Shown: one piece after another, positions 26,701-35,175 of the stretch
Position numbering within the stretch: position 1 is the first letter of the stretch
Layout of the letters: each line of letters begins with the position of its first letter
NCBI GenBank assembly: GCA_006738865.1
Contig: AP019701.1
Span: forward strand, 2,910,001 to 2,974,000
Length of the DNA stretch: 64,000 nt
Reading direction: 5' to 3'
DNA from: Allostella sp. ATCC 35155
GTDB taxonomy: Bacteria; Pseudomonadota; Alphaproteobacteria; ATCC43930; Allostellaceae
Position numbers and translations under genes: made by a program
Notes under the pieces: generated by a model
The model's input: the letters and a program-made list of their open reading frames with translations, nothing else
Database searches by the model: none
Told to the model about the DNA's origin: nothing

Positions 26701-29700
26701 CCGTAGGGGCCGAGCGCGGCCAGCGACCCGAACATGGCCGGGAACATCGTCGCCGCAGCTCCCGCCGTCGTCAGGGCCGCGCCGGAGATCGTGCCGATGT
26801 TCGGATTGGTGGCCGCGTTGTAGATCGAGAGCGCGGCGCCGACACCGGGAAGAGCCTGGCCGACCGTGAAAGGCGCTGCCGCAGCGCCGGACCCGGTCGC
26901 AAAGCCCGAGCCGGTCAGGGCCGCCTCGGATGTGAACGCGCCAAGATTGCCGGCCGAGGTGATCCCCGCAGCGGAACCGGTCGCCGCAGAAACGCCGGCA
27001 GGCAGGACCGCCGACCCGGCCGCGGTGCCCCACAGTGGAGTGTCGAGGATCCCCTGGAACCACGACCCGCCGAACGACCCGCCGCCGAGGGAGCTGGTGC
27101 CCGGCAGATTGCTCAGGCTGAAGCTGCCATCGCCGTTGGGCGTCAGCGTCAGCGCGCCTCCGGCCGTCTGCGGGGCAACGACCCCAAAAGCACCGGCATT
27201 GCTGCCGATCACGCTGGTCAGGATCGGCATGACGAAGCGCTGCTTTGCCAGCTCGAGCGCGAAGTTGATGAGGAACCGCTTCCCTCCTTCGAGCGCGGCG
27301 TCCCACATGTCGCGGAAGATGGACTTGCCGCTGTTGGTGGCGCCGGTCAGGCCGTCGAGCAGGTACCCCTTGACGTCGTCGGCATAGCCCTCGGCCATCT
27401 GCCGGCTGTCGTTCCAGAAGCGCTCCTGCTCGCGGTATGCCTGGGTCTCGTCGAAGAGGTCGAGCAGCGCCTTGCCCTGCCCGGAGGCGACCGTCTTGTA
27501 CTTGTCGGTCAGGTCGATGACCCGCTCCAGCCGCTCGATCTCCAGCTCGCCGGCGCGCCGGGACGCGGGGTCGGAGATGCTGGCGACATAGGCCGAGGCC
27601 TGCGCCACCAGCTTATCGCGCGACGCCTTCAGCTTGTCCTGTTCGGCGGCCAGCTGCTTGTTCGCGGCCACCTCGGCCTCGATGGCGCGGACCAGCTCGG
27701 GATGCAGCTGGCGCAGCTTCTCGATCGCGCCCGCCTGGTCGTCGAGGTTGCCGATCTGGAGCTTCGTCGCCTCGGCCAGGAGGCGGTTCTTGACCTCCGC
27801 CTCCTCGACCGCGGCCGAGCCGAAGCGGGTCGCCTCGGCAAGGCGCATGGTCGCGTCGGCCTGGGCCTGGATCCGGGCCGCCTCGGTGTTGGCCTGTTCG
27901 GAGAGCTTGGCCGCGCGGTCGGCGTCGTAGGCCTTCATGACCTGGGCCAGCTCGGTCGTGCGGTCGGCGCCGAGCTTGAGCGCCATCGACCGCTCGTACT
28001 GGGCGCGGGTCTCCGCGGCCATGGCCTCGGCGCCCAGGAGCGCGGCGGCCGCCATGCCCTGGCTGGCCTGCGTCGACCGCTCGAGTTCGCGCGTCGTCTC
28101 GTTGGTGATCTTGAGGACCGCGGCCTCTTCGAGGGCACGCTGCTTGAAGGCCTCGGCGCCCTTGTTGTTCTGCTCGGCCAGGATGGCGGCCTGGGCGGCG
28201 GCGGCGCGCTCGGCCGCCTCGCCCTTCCCGGCGGCATCTGCGACGAGGAAGGCGCCGGCCGCCGCGGCGCGTGCGGCGACCGCGAAATCCGCCGATGCGG
28301 CGCTGTGCTGGCGGGTCGCCTCGGCGACGCGCACCTTGACCAGCCGCGCGCGCTCGTCGCCGTGGATGTTCCGTTCGTTCGCTTCGCGTTCGGCGTTGGC
28401 CTGCGCTATGGCGATGTCGCGGGCGCGGCCGGTCCGAGTGTAGGCGTCAGCCAGGCCTTTCTGGCCCCGCTCCAGCGCCTGGACGTAGCGCTCGGCAACC
28501 TCGCGGTCGGCCGAGCTATTGTAGGGGCCGTCGGCCACTGTCATCTGGCCGATGCCAACACCGGACCTGGCGGCGTCCCGTGCCATGCCGTCGATCTGCG
28601 CCTTGATCCGGGCGCGGCCGGCTTCGACCTGCTGGATCTGGCGCTCGATGCCGGCTGCAAGACCTGGGCTGGCCTGCCGCTGGAGATCGTAGCTCTGCCG
28701 CAGGTTCGCCAGCATCGTCTCGCTCTCGGCGAGCCTGGCGTTCAGCGTGGCAACCGTCGCGGTGCCCGAGCTGTTGGCGAACCGCTCGACGGCGTCGGCG
28801 ACCCAGCCGAGAGCACCCGCCACGCCTTCAAGAGTCGCCTTCACGGCCGGGTTCTGCAACACCATGTCGACGATGCCGCGATAGATCCGGCCGAGGTCGG
28901 TCATCGCCCGCGACATCGGCGAGACGCCCTCGCGAGCGGCACCCGTCGTCCGCTCCCTGAGGAGGTCCATCGCCTGCGCCACGGCGCCGACCTTGTTCCC
29001 CTCCTCCGCCATCGTGCGGATGGACTCGAGCTGGGTGCTGCTCAGGAAGTCGAAGGCCTCGTCCAACCGGACGATCCCGGCATATCCATCGGCCGCAGCC
29101 TGCGTGAGCTCGCGCATCGCCTCAGGCACGGCCTTGCCCATCGCCGCCGCATAGTTCGGCGCGATCGGCGCGATCTGGACGATCTGCTGGGCGTTGACGC
29201 GCGGGTTCCGGAGGGCGGCCTCGAGCGATGCGATCGCGTCGTTGCGGCTGGTGCCGAGGGCGCGCATCTGCTCGACCAGGCCGCGAACCTGCGCCGTCGT
29301 CAGTTCCGCCTCGCGACGCGTCGTCCGCAGCGTCGCTCCGAACAGGCGATCCTGCTCGGCGATCGATTCGTAGCGCAGGGTCAGCGCCGCCAGCCCGAGC
29401 GAGAGCGCGCCGATGCCGACGGTGAAGGGCGTGATGACGCTGAGCGCGACCTTCAGCAGGTTGCTGAAGCCACCGACCGCGAACGCCGCCTGCGGCGCCT
29501 GCTGGACGAAGACGGTGAATGGGTTCATCCCGCCCTGCAGCGAAACGCCGACGTCCAGGATCTGCTGTCCGAGGTTGCTGTACTGGTGCGCCGCGAGCCG
29601 CACCGTGCCGATGTGCTTCACCCCTTCCTGGTCGACCTGCCGCAGCGCGGTCACCTGCTGGACGAACGCGTCCTTGGTGCGCTGGACCGCCGCCGACCGC

Positions 29701-30761
29701 TGCTGCTCGGAGAGCAGCCCGGACCGTGCGGTCTGGTTGATCTGGTCGAGCTCCGCCCGGTACGCGCGCTGCAGCGGCAGTAGCGGATTGAGGGCGTCCT
29801 TGTAGCGCTGGGCCGCCGCCGTCAGGCGCTCCTGCTGGCGGAACGCCTCCTCGAAGGCCGCGGCCGACTGGGCGGCGGCACCGGACGCCGGCGCGCGCAC
29901 GCCGAGCACCGAGTTGAACTGCGCCTGGGCCGCGGCGGCGCGATTGCGCTCCTGCTCGGCGGCCGCCGCGGCCCGGTTGGCGTCCGCCAGCTTCCAGGCG
30001 TTGGCAATGGCCGCATCTTCGGCCGCGGCGCGCTGCCGGAGCGCGGTCTCGACGCGGCCGATCGCCGCCGCCTCCTTCTGGGCGGCGAGGTCGTGCTGGG
30101 CGGCCACTGCCGCCAGGATGCGGGCGCGGTCGCTCTCGGCGACCTTGTTCGCGTCGAGGATCCCGGTGACGCGCGCCAGCTCGGCCGCATAGTTCCGGGC
30201 CGCCGCCCGCGTGCGGTCGTACTGCTGGACGACCTGCTCGAGCTCGGCCGAATGGTCCGGCCCCTTCTGCCGGCGGCTCGCCGCCAGCGCCTCCTCGGCC
30301 TCCCTGAGCCGGCGGGTTGCGGCGGTGAGCAGGTCTGCCGCGCGCACCGCGTTCTCGCCGCTGCCGCCCGCGATCCCCTGCAGCCGGTTCAGTTCGGTCT
30401 GCGCCTTGCGAACCTCCTGGGCGAAGGGGTCGAGGCGCCGCGCCATGGAATCCAGGAAGCGCGTCTGGCTCGACAGCGATTCGAGCTTGCGCTTCGTCGC
30501 CTTGTCGATCGCATCGGCGCCGGCGGCGATCGCCGCCGCCTCCTCGGCAGCGGCGGCCTTCGCCGAGGCCGTGCCCTGGCGACGCGCGGTCGCCTTGCGG
30601 TTCTCCGCCTCCGCGACGGTCGAGGCGCCCTTGGCTTCGGCCGCCTCGACCGCGCGGTTCGCGTCGATGACCTGCTGGGAGGCCTGCGCGAAGTCCTGCG
30701 CGCCCTTCTTGGCCTGCGTCGCGTCGTAGACGAGGGCTGTCCTGGCTACCTCATCGACCAT
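23784..30761 (-). CDS. tail length tape measure protein
   Basis: A 2,325-residue protein in the position and style of a siphovirus tape measure: a long Ala/Gln/Glu-rich helical N-terminal half and a hydrophobic patch (LLKVALSVITPFTVGIGALS). More coiled coil follows, then a Gly/Ala-rich membrane-compatible region (FGSLAALGPYGMIAGAILSI). The C-terminus is typical (YATGGLVTGGIRGMDSVRAM, LTPGEYVLPPAAVRRLG). At the usual 0.15 nm per residue it predicts a tail near 350 nm. It follows the tail assembly chaperone pair. Confidence 0.92.
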   Translation of the reverse strand: MVDEVARTALVYDATQAKKGAQDFAQASQQVIDANRAVEAAEAKGASTVAEAENRKATARRQGTASAKAAAAEEAAAIAAGADAIDKATKRKLESLSSQTRFLDSMARRLDPFAQEVRKAQTELNRLQGIAGGSGENAVRAADLLTAATRRLREAEEALAASRRQKGPDHSAELEQVVQQYDRTRAAARNYAAELARVTGILDANKVAESDRARILAAVAAQHDLAAQKEAAAIGRVETALRQRAAAEDAAIANAWKLADANRAAAAAEQERNRAAAAQAQFNSVLGVRAPASGAAAQSAAAFEEAFRQQERLTAAAQRYKDALNPLLPLQRAYRAELDQINQTARSGLLSEQQRSAAVQRTKDAFVQQVTALRQVDQEGVKHIGTVRLAAHQYSNLGQQILDVGVSLQGGMNPFTVFVQQAPQAAFAVGGFSNLLKVALSVITPFTVGIGALSLGLAALTLRYESIAEQDRLFGATLRTTRREAELTTAQVRGLVEQMRALGTSRNDAIASLEAALRNPRVNAQQIVQIAPIAPNYAAAMGKAVPEAMRELTQAAADGYAGIVRLDEAFDFLSSTQLESIRTMAEEGNKVGAVAQAMDLLRERTTGAAREGVSPMSRAMTDLGRIYRGIVDMVLQNPAVKATLEGVAGALGWVADAVERFANSSGTATVATLNARLAESETMLANLRQSYDLQRQASPGLAAGIERQIQQVEAGRARIKAQIDGMARDAARSGVGIGQMTVADGPYNSSADREVAERYVQALERGQKGLADAYTRTGRARDIAIAQANAEREANERNIHGDERARLVKVRVAEATRQHSAASADFAVAARAAAAGAFLVADAAGKGEAAERAAAAQAAILAEQNNKGAEAFKQRALEEAAVLKITNETTRELERSTQASQGMAAAALLGAEAMAAETRAQYERSMALKLGADRTTELAQVMKAYDADRAAKLSEQANTEAARIQAQADATMRLAEATRFGSAAVEEAEVKNRLLAEATKLQIGNLDDQAGAIEKLRQLHPELVRAIEAEVAANKQLAAEQDKLKASRDKLVAQASAYVASISDPASRRAGELEIERLERVIDLTDKYKTVASGQGKALLDLFDETQAYREQERFWNDSRQMAEGYADDVKGYLLDGLTGATNSGKSIFRDMWDAALEGGKRFLINFALELAKQRFVMPILTSVIGSNAGAFGVVAPQTAGGALTLTPNGDGSFSLSNLPGTSSLGGGSFGGSWFQGILDTPLWGTAAGSAVLPAGVSAATGSAAGITSAGNLGAFTSEAALTGSGFATGSGAAAAPFTVGQALPGVGAALSIYNAATNPNIGTISGAALTTAGAAATMFPAMFGSLAALGPYGMIAGAILSILGNTIFKRKPSNIGAESSFSFDQLAAGAELDFQTLFRGDKHPNSLRTTDSLSAALQDTLSELAGQYGDVRFGGTFGANYGRKEGTSIWYGAPDITSVDQRSVFNFDPENDEEAAQAFADLSLAALRNADWDGLGKTVATAVKNSAATDLVGFLADVDFAKGFETTVDFLNKGWDPVTSQMAQIKKTAEEGGKAIAKTITDFLDKTNELWPSVTRSFDAAGNELVAGAQTVMQALVVEYGQANTEAEQAGAAIRDAAGNYYTFAGQIGDATLELTSASGEVVTATYDASTGVYELATSVTALGDSVATTITEMSAESVAGATAAKNFALGVLGLNDAFRFVHEDGVDVLKQGLFAVEPALTGLDLALEESRQGIQSLVPALEAAGVTAEEIALLIPAALARAEADIRANFALAAVAEQFSWNQRFNPGAVPTAAQAFASVGATRDATPVFFDTLNSFFLRAGAGQATQADFGSLETNFQNQAGYDILTDQQLNGLYSSVQGALQASLALQQSWSPANDNFDSGTSSAGGGSASDGQREQLQESLDLRRDELRVIKESISVRERDRDSYLDLAERTRRFRESLLLNTALTPLDPTLALAEARRQFEVTAAKAMTGDQDAIRDLEGVSTALLERSRAYYASTSGQLDKSTRYQEDFSRVQAVLLQVEGKARDYAAEAVAELVALNRQAGEIETAIGGLESSIKALGGTSGSPGSPGSPGTPADPATPPSYDFGYANLGRRQGESADAFMRRMFPTIAPPVAGSDNVVSDQEGYAWAQRLRDPTYLPGLTNAAYYASAIKASKGEFTGPFSEGAHTTFLRPGGVWNDERTRAFIDELRTRTSVPSGYFGGYAYATGGLVTGGIRGMDSVRAMLTPGEYVLPPAAVRRLGLPQLEAMRSGHGNENEVVDRLGKLVDLAARIIERQDAQIRQNEAAARHVGSKVEETTEAVRRARPRQTDPGIFKRAG

Positions 30762-30809
30762 GGCGCCTCCCTGGCATCGGGATGGCCCGATGCCGCCAAG
30801 CGGGTGCTG

Positions 30810-31471
30810 CTATTCCGGACGGGCCTTCGCCTTGTGCCGGCCGGCCATGGCCTGCCGCTGGGCGAAGAAGGCCTTGATCTGCTCGGCGGCCAGCGCGGGG
30901 GCCGGCACCTGCTCGGCCAGTTTCCTGGCCTCTTCGTCTTCCTCGGAGCTGCCCCAGGGGCTGGTCGACTTCACGAACTCGACCTTGCCTTCCAGGGCCA
31001 GCTCGAGCTGCCCGATCGGACAGGCGAGGATGACGTCGGGTGGCCAGCCCAGCCACCCGGCGGCGAGCTTGAAGAGCCCGTCCGCCCAGGCGTCGAGCGT
31101 CAGAGGTTTCCCGCCGCCTCCCCCTCGCCCGCGCCGTCGGCTCCGCCGCCGTCCGCCGGATCTTCCTCGACCGGCTTGCCGCCGTTGCCGAGGATGGCGA
31201 CGAAGCGCATCAGCGGCAGGATCAGGTCCGCGGTCAGGCCCTGCCGGTAGACCTGGGCGTCGAGGTTCCGGGCCTCCGCGTCGTTGAGCCCGAGGCCGTA
31301 GCGGATGACATTGGTCGTGACCTCGAGGTTCTGGGTCGCCAGCTTGTTCCGGCAGCTGTCGAGGCCGTCATAGATCCGGCTGAGCGCCCGGACGGCGTTG
31401 ATGGTCGGGCGCAGGACGCGGGTCTGACCGCCGAGGACGATCTCGACCTCGCCCTGGTTGAGCTTGGACAT
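30810..31471 (-). CDS. tail assembly chaperone, frameshifted long form (gpGT-like)
   Basis: The upstream chaperone frame (31471 to 31100) is continued in the -1 frame after GGGAAAC. It then reads PLTLDAWADGLFKLAAGWLG and on to FFAQRQAMAGRHKAKARPE, stopping at 30810-30812, for about 220 residues in all. The extension has no start codon of its own and directly precedes the tape-measure gene, exactly as lambda gpT does. The short and long forms together chaperone the tape measure during tail assembly. Confidence 0.85.
31100..31471 (-). CDS. tail assembly chaperone, short form (gpG-like)
   Basis: A 123-residue protein (MSKLNQGEVEIVLGGQTRVL ...) with the features of siphovirus and gene-transfer-agent tail assembly chaperones: beta-rich start, helical middle (INAVRALSRIYDGLDSCRNK), then a low-complexity acidic/glycine end just before the slippery site. 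Translation that does not slip stops at TGA 31102-31100. Confidence 0.85.
   Translation of the reverse strand: MSKLNQGEVEIVLGGQTRVLRPTINAVRALSRIYDGLDSCRNKLATQNLEVTTNVIRYGLGLNDAEARNLDAQVYRQGLTADLILPLMRFVAILGNGGKPVEEDPADGGGADGAGEGEAAGNL
31106..31112 (-). promoter_or_regulatory. -1 ribosomal frameshift site GGGAAAC
   Basis: The zero-frame codons are GGA AAC preceded by G, giving the canonical X-XXY-YYZ heptamer; lambda uses GGGAAAG. The zero-frame stop comes two codons later, and the -1 frame stays open for about 100 codons. Confidence 0.85.
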
Positions 31472-31621
31472 GGGGTGGTTCTCCGTCGGGGTATCGGGAA
31501 GGTGGGCGGGAGGCGCCCCGATGCTTCGCCTCCCGCCCCGCCCGCGCGGGCGTCGCTGTCCGCTCGACGAGCGGCTGTATTTCTGAGAGGGTTGTGACCC
31601 CACTGCGGATCGGGAGTGGCT

Positions 31622-31942
31622 ATGCAGATACGGGGGTTCGCCAATCCGACCAGCGGCTACACCGAGACGGTCGGACTCGGTTCGTATCTGCTGACGTTGT
31701 GCCTGGGGCCGTTCTTCCTGGCCTTCCGCCGGGCGTGGCTGGCGGCGCTCGTGACCCTTGTCCTGGGGCCGATCGCGATCGGCGCAGGCATCGCGATCGC
31801 AGGACATCTGACGACCAGCGAGGCCGCGTTTCACGCGTCGGGTGGATGGGCCGGGCTTGCGGCCTGGGCGCTCTGGTGCGCGCTGATGCAGCCGCTGCTC
31901 GCGACGGCCTACCTCAAGCGGGGTTGGCGCGAAGTCGGATAG
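31622..31942 (+). CDS. small membrane protein, reversed moron gene
   Basis: A 106-residue protein with two long hydrophobic segments (GLGSYLLTLCLGPFFLAF plus LAALVTLVLGPIAIGAGIAI) and a third near the end. It is read opposite to the tail operon, between the tail-tube and chaperone genes. The ATG at 31622 has GGGAG five bases upstream; a GTG at 31616 is possible. The place and orientation are typical of a moron, an autonomous passenger gene expressed in the lysogen. Membrane alteration or superinfection exclusion is plausible but unproven. Confidence 0.7.
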   Translation: MQIRGFANPTSGYTETVGLGSYLLTLCLGPFFLAFRRAWLAALVTLVLGPIAIGAGIAIAGHLTTSEAAFHASGGWAGLAAWALWCALMQPLLATAYLKRGWREVG

Positions 31943-31976
31943 GCGCCGGGGCGGGCTCGCCGCCCCGGGCGCCGGA

Positions 31977-32459
31977 TCAGCTCGCAGCGCCGATGAAGGC
32001 GTCGCTGTCGATCTCCAGCATGACGCTGGCCTTCACCACGCTGTTGGCGGCCCCCATCTGGGTCCGGAAGCTCATGACCCGGGCCGCGAAGAAGATGGTG
32101 TCGTAGCTGGAATCCGCCCCGACCAGCGTGATCTTGAACGGGTAGGCGTTCTGGTTCGCGGCATCGGCATAGGCCTTGAGCGCGGCCTGCCCCGCGTCGG
32201 TCAGGTCCTGGCCCATGGTCAGCTGGATCTGGCCGGAATTGTAGCCGCCCTTGAACTTCCGCGTCCGGCCGTCCTTGACCGGCTGGAAGGTCACCAGGTC
32301 GAACTGCTTGCCGAACTCCCCGAAGTTGTCGATGAGGCCGACCTCCGTCGTGATGGTCAGGCCCTGGAAGTCCCCGATCGAATCCGCCGCCGCGTCGACG
32401 TTCGTCATGGGCGTGGCCGAGGTGTAGAGGACTGCGCCGAGAGTGCCGGTAGCGGACAT
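31977..32459 (-). CDS. major tail tube protein
   Basis: A 160-residue tail-tube protein. Core text EVGLIDNFGEFGKQFDLVTF, DGRTRKFKGGYNSGQIQLTM, GQDLTDAGQAALKAYADAAN and MSFRTQMGAANSVVKASVML matches the tail-tube family seen in HK97-like siphophages. It has a longer paralogue directly upstream. This short form is likely the principal tube subunit. Confidence 0.85.
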   Translation of the reverse strand: MSATGTLGAVLYTSATPMTNVDAAADSIGDFQGLTITTEVGLIDNFGEFGKQFDLVTFQPVKDGRTRKFKGGYNSGQIQLTMGQDLTDAGQAALKAYADAANQNAYPFKITLVGADSSYDTIFFAARVMSFRTQMGAANSVVKASVMLEIDSDAFIGAAS

Positions 32460-32489
32460 GGTTCTGGCTCCTTTCGTCCTGCCGCCGGA

Positions 32490-33611
32490 TCAGTCCTGGC
32501 GGGCGTAGAGGTAGTCGACGGTGATGGTGCGGCTCGCCGTGTCGCGGGCCGCGGCGACGATGGTCGGGTAGAGCGTCGCGCCGGTCGCCAAGGCGGTCGC
32601 CATCGCGGTCCCGACCTGGACCCCGTTCCGGTAGAACCGGGCGTCCCCGTCGGCCTCGACCTCGACGCGCAGCGTGACGTAGGTGTCGCCGGCCAGGGCC
32701 ACGCCCGCGTTCTGCGCGGTCTCGTCCACGTCGTTGTTGACGCCGACCAGCCAGAGGTTGTCGGTCGCCATGTCGGTGTCGAACATCCAGCCGACGGCGT
32801 CGGTCGCGTTCGAGGTCAGCGTGTCGGCGGAGGCGGCGGATTCGATCGGCGCTTCCAGCGCGGCCTTCTGGTCGGTCAGGCCGACGAACAGCGCGATCTC
32901 CGTCACGGCGGACGCCTTGAGCCGGGCCTCGACCACGATGGCGCCGGCCGAGGGCACGAAGCCCGCGTCGGCGATGATCTGCGTGCCGTCGGCGGCATAG
33001 CCGGTGCCGGCGTCGCCGGTGACCATGACAAGGGTGTCGGCGCTGATCTCGGGATCGGCCGCCTGGGCGTCCGAGCCGTTGAAGAGCTCGTATGCCGCCA
33101 GCGAGCCGCCGGTCAGGAACCGGTCGTAGATCGCCGCCGGCAGCGTCTGGACGATGTCGGAATTGACCTCGACCATCGCCGTCGCCTTCACCACCGAGTT
33201 CGCGGCGCCCATCTGGGTCCGGAACGACATGGCGAGGCCGCGGAAGAAGAACGTCGTCGGGCCGCCGGACAGCGAGGGCGGGTCGTTCAGCTCGATCCGG
33301 AAGCCGTAATTGTCCTGGGTGGCGGCATCGGCCGCGGCCTTCATCGCCGCCTGACCGGCGTCGGTCAGGTCCTGCCCCATGGTGAATTGGGTCGAGCCGT
33401 CGTTGAACCCGCCCTTGAACTTGCGGGTGCGGCCGTCCTTCACGGGCTGGAAGGTGACGAGGTCGAACTGGCGCCCGAACTCGCCGAAATTGTCGATGAG
33501 GCCGACCTCGGTCCAGCCCAGCGCGCTGTAGCCGGCCTCGCTGTCGACGCTCTCCGCCACCGGCGTGGTGCTGATCAGCAGCTTGGAGCCGAGGGTTCCA
33601 TTGACGGACAT
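32490..33611 (-). CDS. tail tube paralogue with C-terminal beta-sandwich domain
   Basis: A 373-residue protein. Residues 1-160 repeat the tail-tube sequence of the neighbouring gene almost word for word (EVGLIDNFGEFGRQFDLVTF; MSFRTQMGAANSVVKATAMV). Residues 165-373 add a LamG/concanavalin-like sandwich (GAIVVEARLKASAVTEIALF; DARFYRNGVQVGTAMATAL). It could be a decorated tube subunit, comparable to the Ig domain of lambda gpV, mixed into the tube or placed at one end. Confidence 0.8.
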   Translation of the reverse strand: MSVNGTLGSKLLISTTPVAESVDSEAGYSALGWTEVGLIDNFGEFGRQFDLVTFQPVKDGRTRKFKGGFNDGSTQFTMGQDLTDAGQAAMKAAADAATQDNYGFRIELNDPPSLSGGPTTFFFRGLAMSFRTQMGAANSVVKATAMVEVNSDIVQTLPAAIYDRFLTGGSLAAYELFNGSDAQAADPEISADTLVMVTGDAGTGYAADGTQIIADAGFVPSAGAIVVEARLKASAVTEIALFVGLTDQKAALEAPIESAASADTLTSNATDAVGWMFDTDMATDNLWLVGVNNDVDETAQNAGVALAGDTYVTLRVEVEADGDARFYRNGVQVGTAMATALATGATLYPTIVAAARDTASRTITVDYLYARQD

Positions 33612-33626
33612 GGTGCTGACTCCTGT

Positions 33627-34067
33627 TCAGCGGTTGCCGATGACGATGAAGGGAACGCTGCCGGAGCAGCGGTAATAGGCCCCGCCCGGCTGCTGGGCGG
33701 CGACCTCCGGACCTTCCGCGACGGGCGAAGGCGGGGCGCCGCCTTCGAGGCGGATCGCGCCCTGGATCGCCCGCAGCTCGAGGATGCGGGTCATGGCGAC
33801 GACGGGCGCCAGCGCGGCGGCCTTGCCCCGGCCAGGCTCGACGAAGCAGTGGAAGAAGACGATCCCGGCCTCGACGGACAGGCGCTTGCCGGAAGAGCCG
33901 TAGATGCTCTTGTCGGCGTAGGTGCCCTCGACGACGAGCGTGATGAAGTCGTTCTGGTAGCCGGAGAATTCGTTCTCCCAGGCCAGCGGCATCGCCGCGA
34001 ACTGCGAGAGCGGCCATTGCGCCTCGACGTGCGCTCGGATCGCCGCCTCGGCGTCGTGCCAGTCCAT
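33627..34067 (-). CDS. tail terminator-like protein
   Basis: A 146-residue protein (MDWHDAEAAIRAHVEAQWPL ...) with the composition and length of DUF4128-type tail terminators, which cap the tube and join it to the head. Its place between the connector genes and the tail-tube genes is the canonical one. The ATG at 34067 is used because the codons before it overlap the preceding gene. Confidence 0.7.
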   Translation of the reverse strand: MDWHDAEAAIRAHVEAQWPLSQFAAMPLAWENEFSGYQNDFITLVVEGTYADKSIYGSSGKRLSVEAGIVFFHCFVEPGRGKAAALAPVVAMTRILELRAIQGAIRLEGGAPPSPVAEGPEVAAQQPGGAYYRCSGSVPFIVIGNR

Positions 34068-34077
34068 GGCCGGCTCC

Positions 34078-34734
34078 TCAGAACTTCGACTTGAGCGCGA
34101 TCGCCGGGTAGCGCAGATCCGAGCCGGCCAGCGCATCCCGCCGGGCGGAGCCGTAGCGCTCGCCGCGCTTGTTCCGGCGGAACAGGTCGCGCTTCAGCCG
34201 GTAGGCGCCCTCGAGCGTCAGGTACTCGATCTCGGGAGCGACGATGGTGCCGTAGCGCCGGCGGACGAGCTGGCGGACCCGCTCGACGATCCCGGGGTTG
34301 GCGTACTTCTCGAAGCCCTTGGCGCCGACGTTGATCTTGCGGCTGTACGGCTGGTCGTTGGTGATGAGGACGAGGCCGGCGTCCTGCCGGATCGCGTCGA
34401 CATCGACCTCCGCGCCGTCGACCATCGCGAACCAGGACCGCTTGTAGCGCCCGCTGCGGTGCGGCGAGAGGCGGATCGCCTCGGCGAGCGCGAATGCCGC
34501 CACCTCGCGCATCCGCCGGAAGCGATAGGTGATGATGCCGTAGGGCTGCACCGAGAGTTCGGACGCGGCCGGGCGCCCGTCCGTCTCGATGGAGTAGTCG
34601 GGGCGCGCGTCCTGGCGCGCCAGATAGTCGGCCAGGCCCCGCCGGGCGACGGCGATGTGGTGGCGCTTCGCTGCGTCCGGCCCGTACTTCGCGACCTGCA
34701 CCTGGATCACGGACTCGAACGCCGACCGTGCCAT
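34078..34734 (-). CDS. HK97 gp10-like head-tail protein
   Basis: A 218-residue protein with the minor-capsid/HK97-gp10 theme: EAIRLSPHRSGRYKRSWFAM followed by VLITNDQPYSRKINVGAKGF and a basic tail (RRNKRGERYGSARRDALAGS). Such proteins complete the neck before tail joining. It lies 5 bases from the upstream connector gene and 10 from the terminator gene. Confidence 0.7.
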   Translation of the reverse strand: MARSAFESVIQVQVAKYGPDAAKRHHIAVARRGLADYLARQDARPDYSIETDGRPAASELSVQPYGIITYRFRRMREVAAFALAEAIRLSPHRSGRYKRSWFAMVDGAEVDVDAIRQDAGLVLITNDQPYSRKINVGAKGFEKYANPGIVERVRQLVRRRYGTIVAPEIEYLTLEGAYRLKRDLFRRNKRGERYGSARRDALAGSDLRYPAIALKSKF

Positions 34735-34739
34735 GGCCG

Positions 34740-35138
34740 CTATCCCGCCTGGCCGCGGACCTGGAGCTCGATCCGCACCAGGACGCCGCCGACATATTTC
34801 GGCGCCGCGGCGAAGACATGGCGCGGCGTGCCCTGCACCAGGACGACGTCGCCGCGCCGCGGAACCCGGCGGTCGCCGGTGACGGGAGCGGCCGTCGCGC
34901 CGGGCCATCCCGCCTGCTCGATCTGGGTCGGCGACAGGATCACCCGGCTGTCGCCCTGGATCACGGCGGCGGTCAGCTCGGCCGGCTCGTAGCCGCGGAC
35001 CTGGGCCCGCACCGTGGCATCGAAGGGGATCTGCACGCCGCCCGGTCCCAGCGTGTTCCGCCGCAGCACGACGTCCTCGCCCACCCGCGCGAGCGAGCCG
35101 TCGAGGCGGGCGATCATGCCGGCGGGGGAGGTATCCAT
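34740..35138 (-). CDS. head-tail stopper-like protein
   Basis: A 132-residue beta-rich protein (LARVGEDVVLRRNTLGPGGV; DVVLVQGTPRHVFAAAPKYV) with the form of head closure/stopper proteins. It lies between the adaptor-side genes and the gp10-like gene. The assignment is by length, fold-type and gene order. Confidence 0.6.
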   Translation of the reverse strand: MDTSPAGMIARLDGSLARVGEDVVLRRNTLGPGGVQIPFDATVRAQVRGYEPAELTAAVIQGDSRVILSPTQIEQAGWPGATAAPVTGDRRVPRRGDVVLVQGTPRHVFAAAPKYVGGVLVRIELQVRGQAG

Positions 35139-35175
35139 GGTAGTTTCCTCAGACTCGCTACAAGGAGAACAGCTG

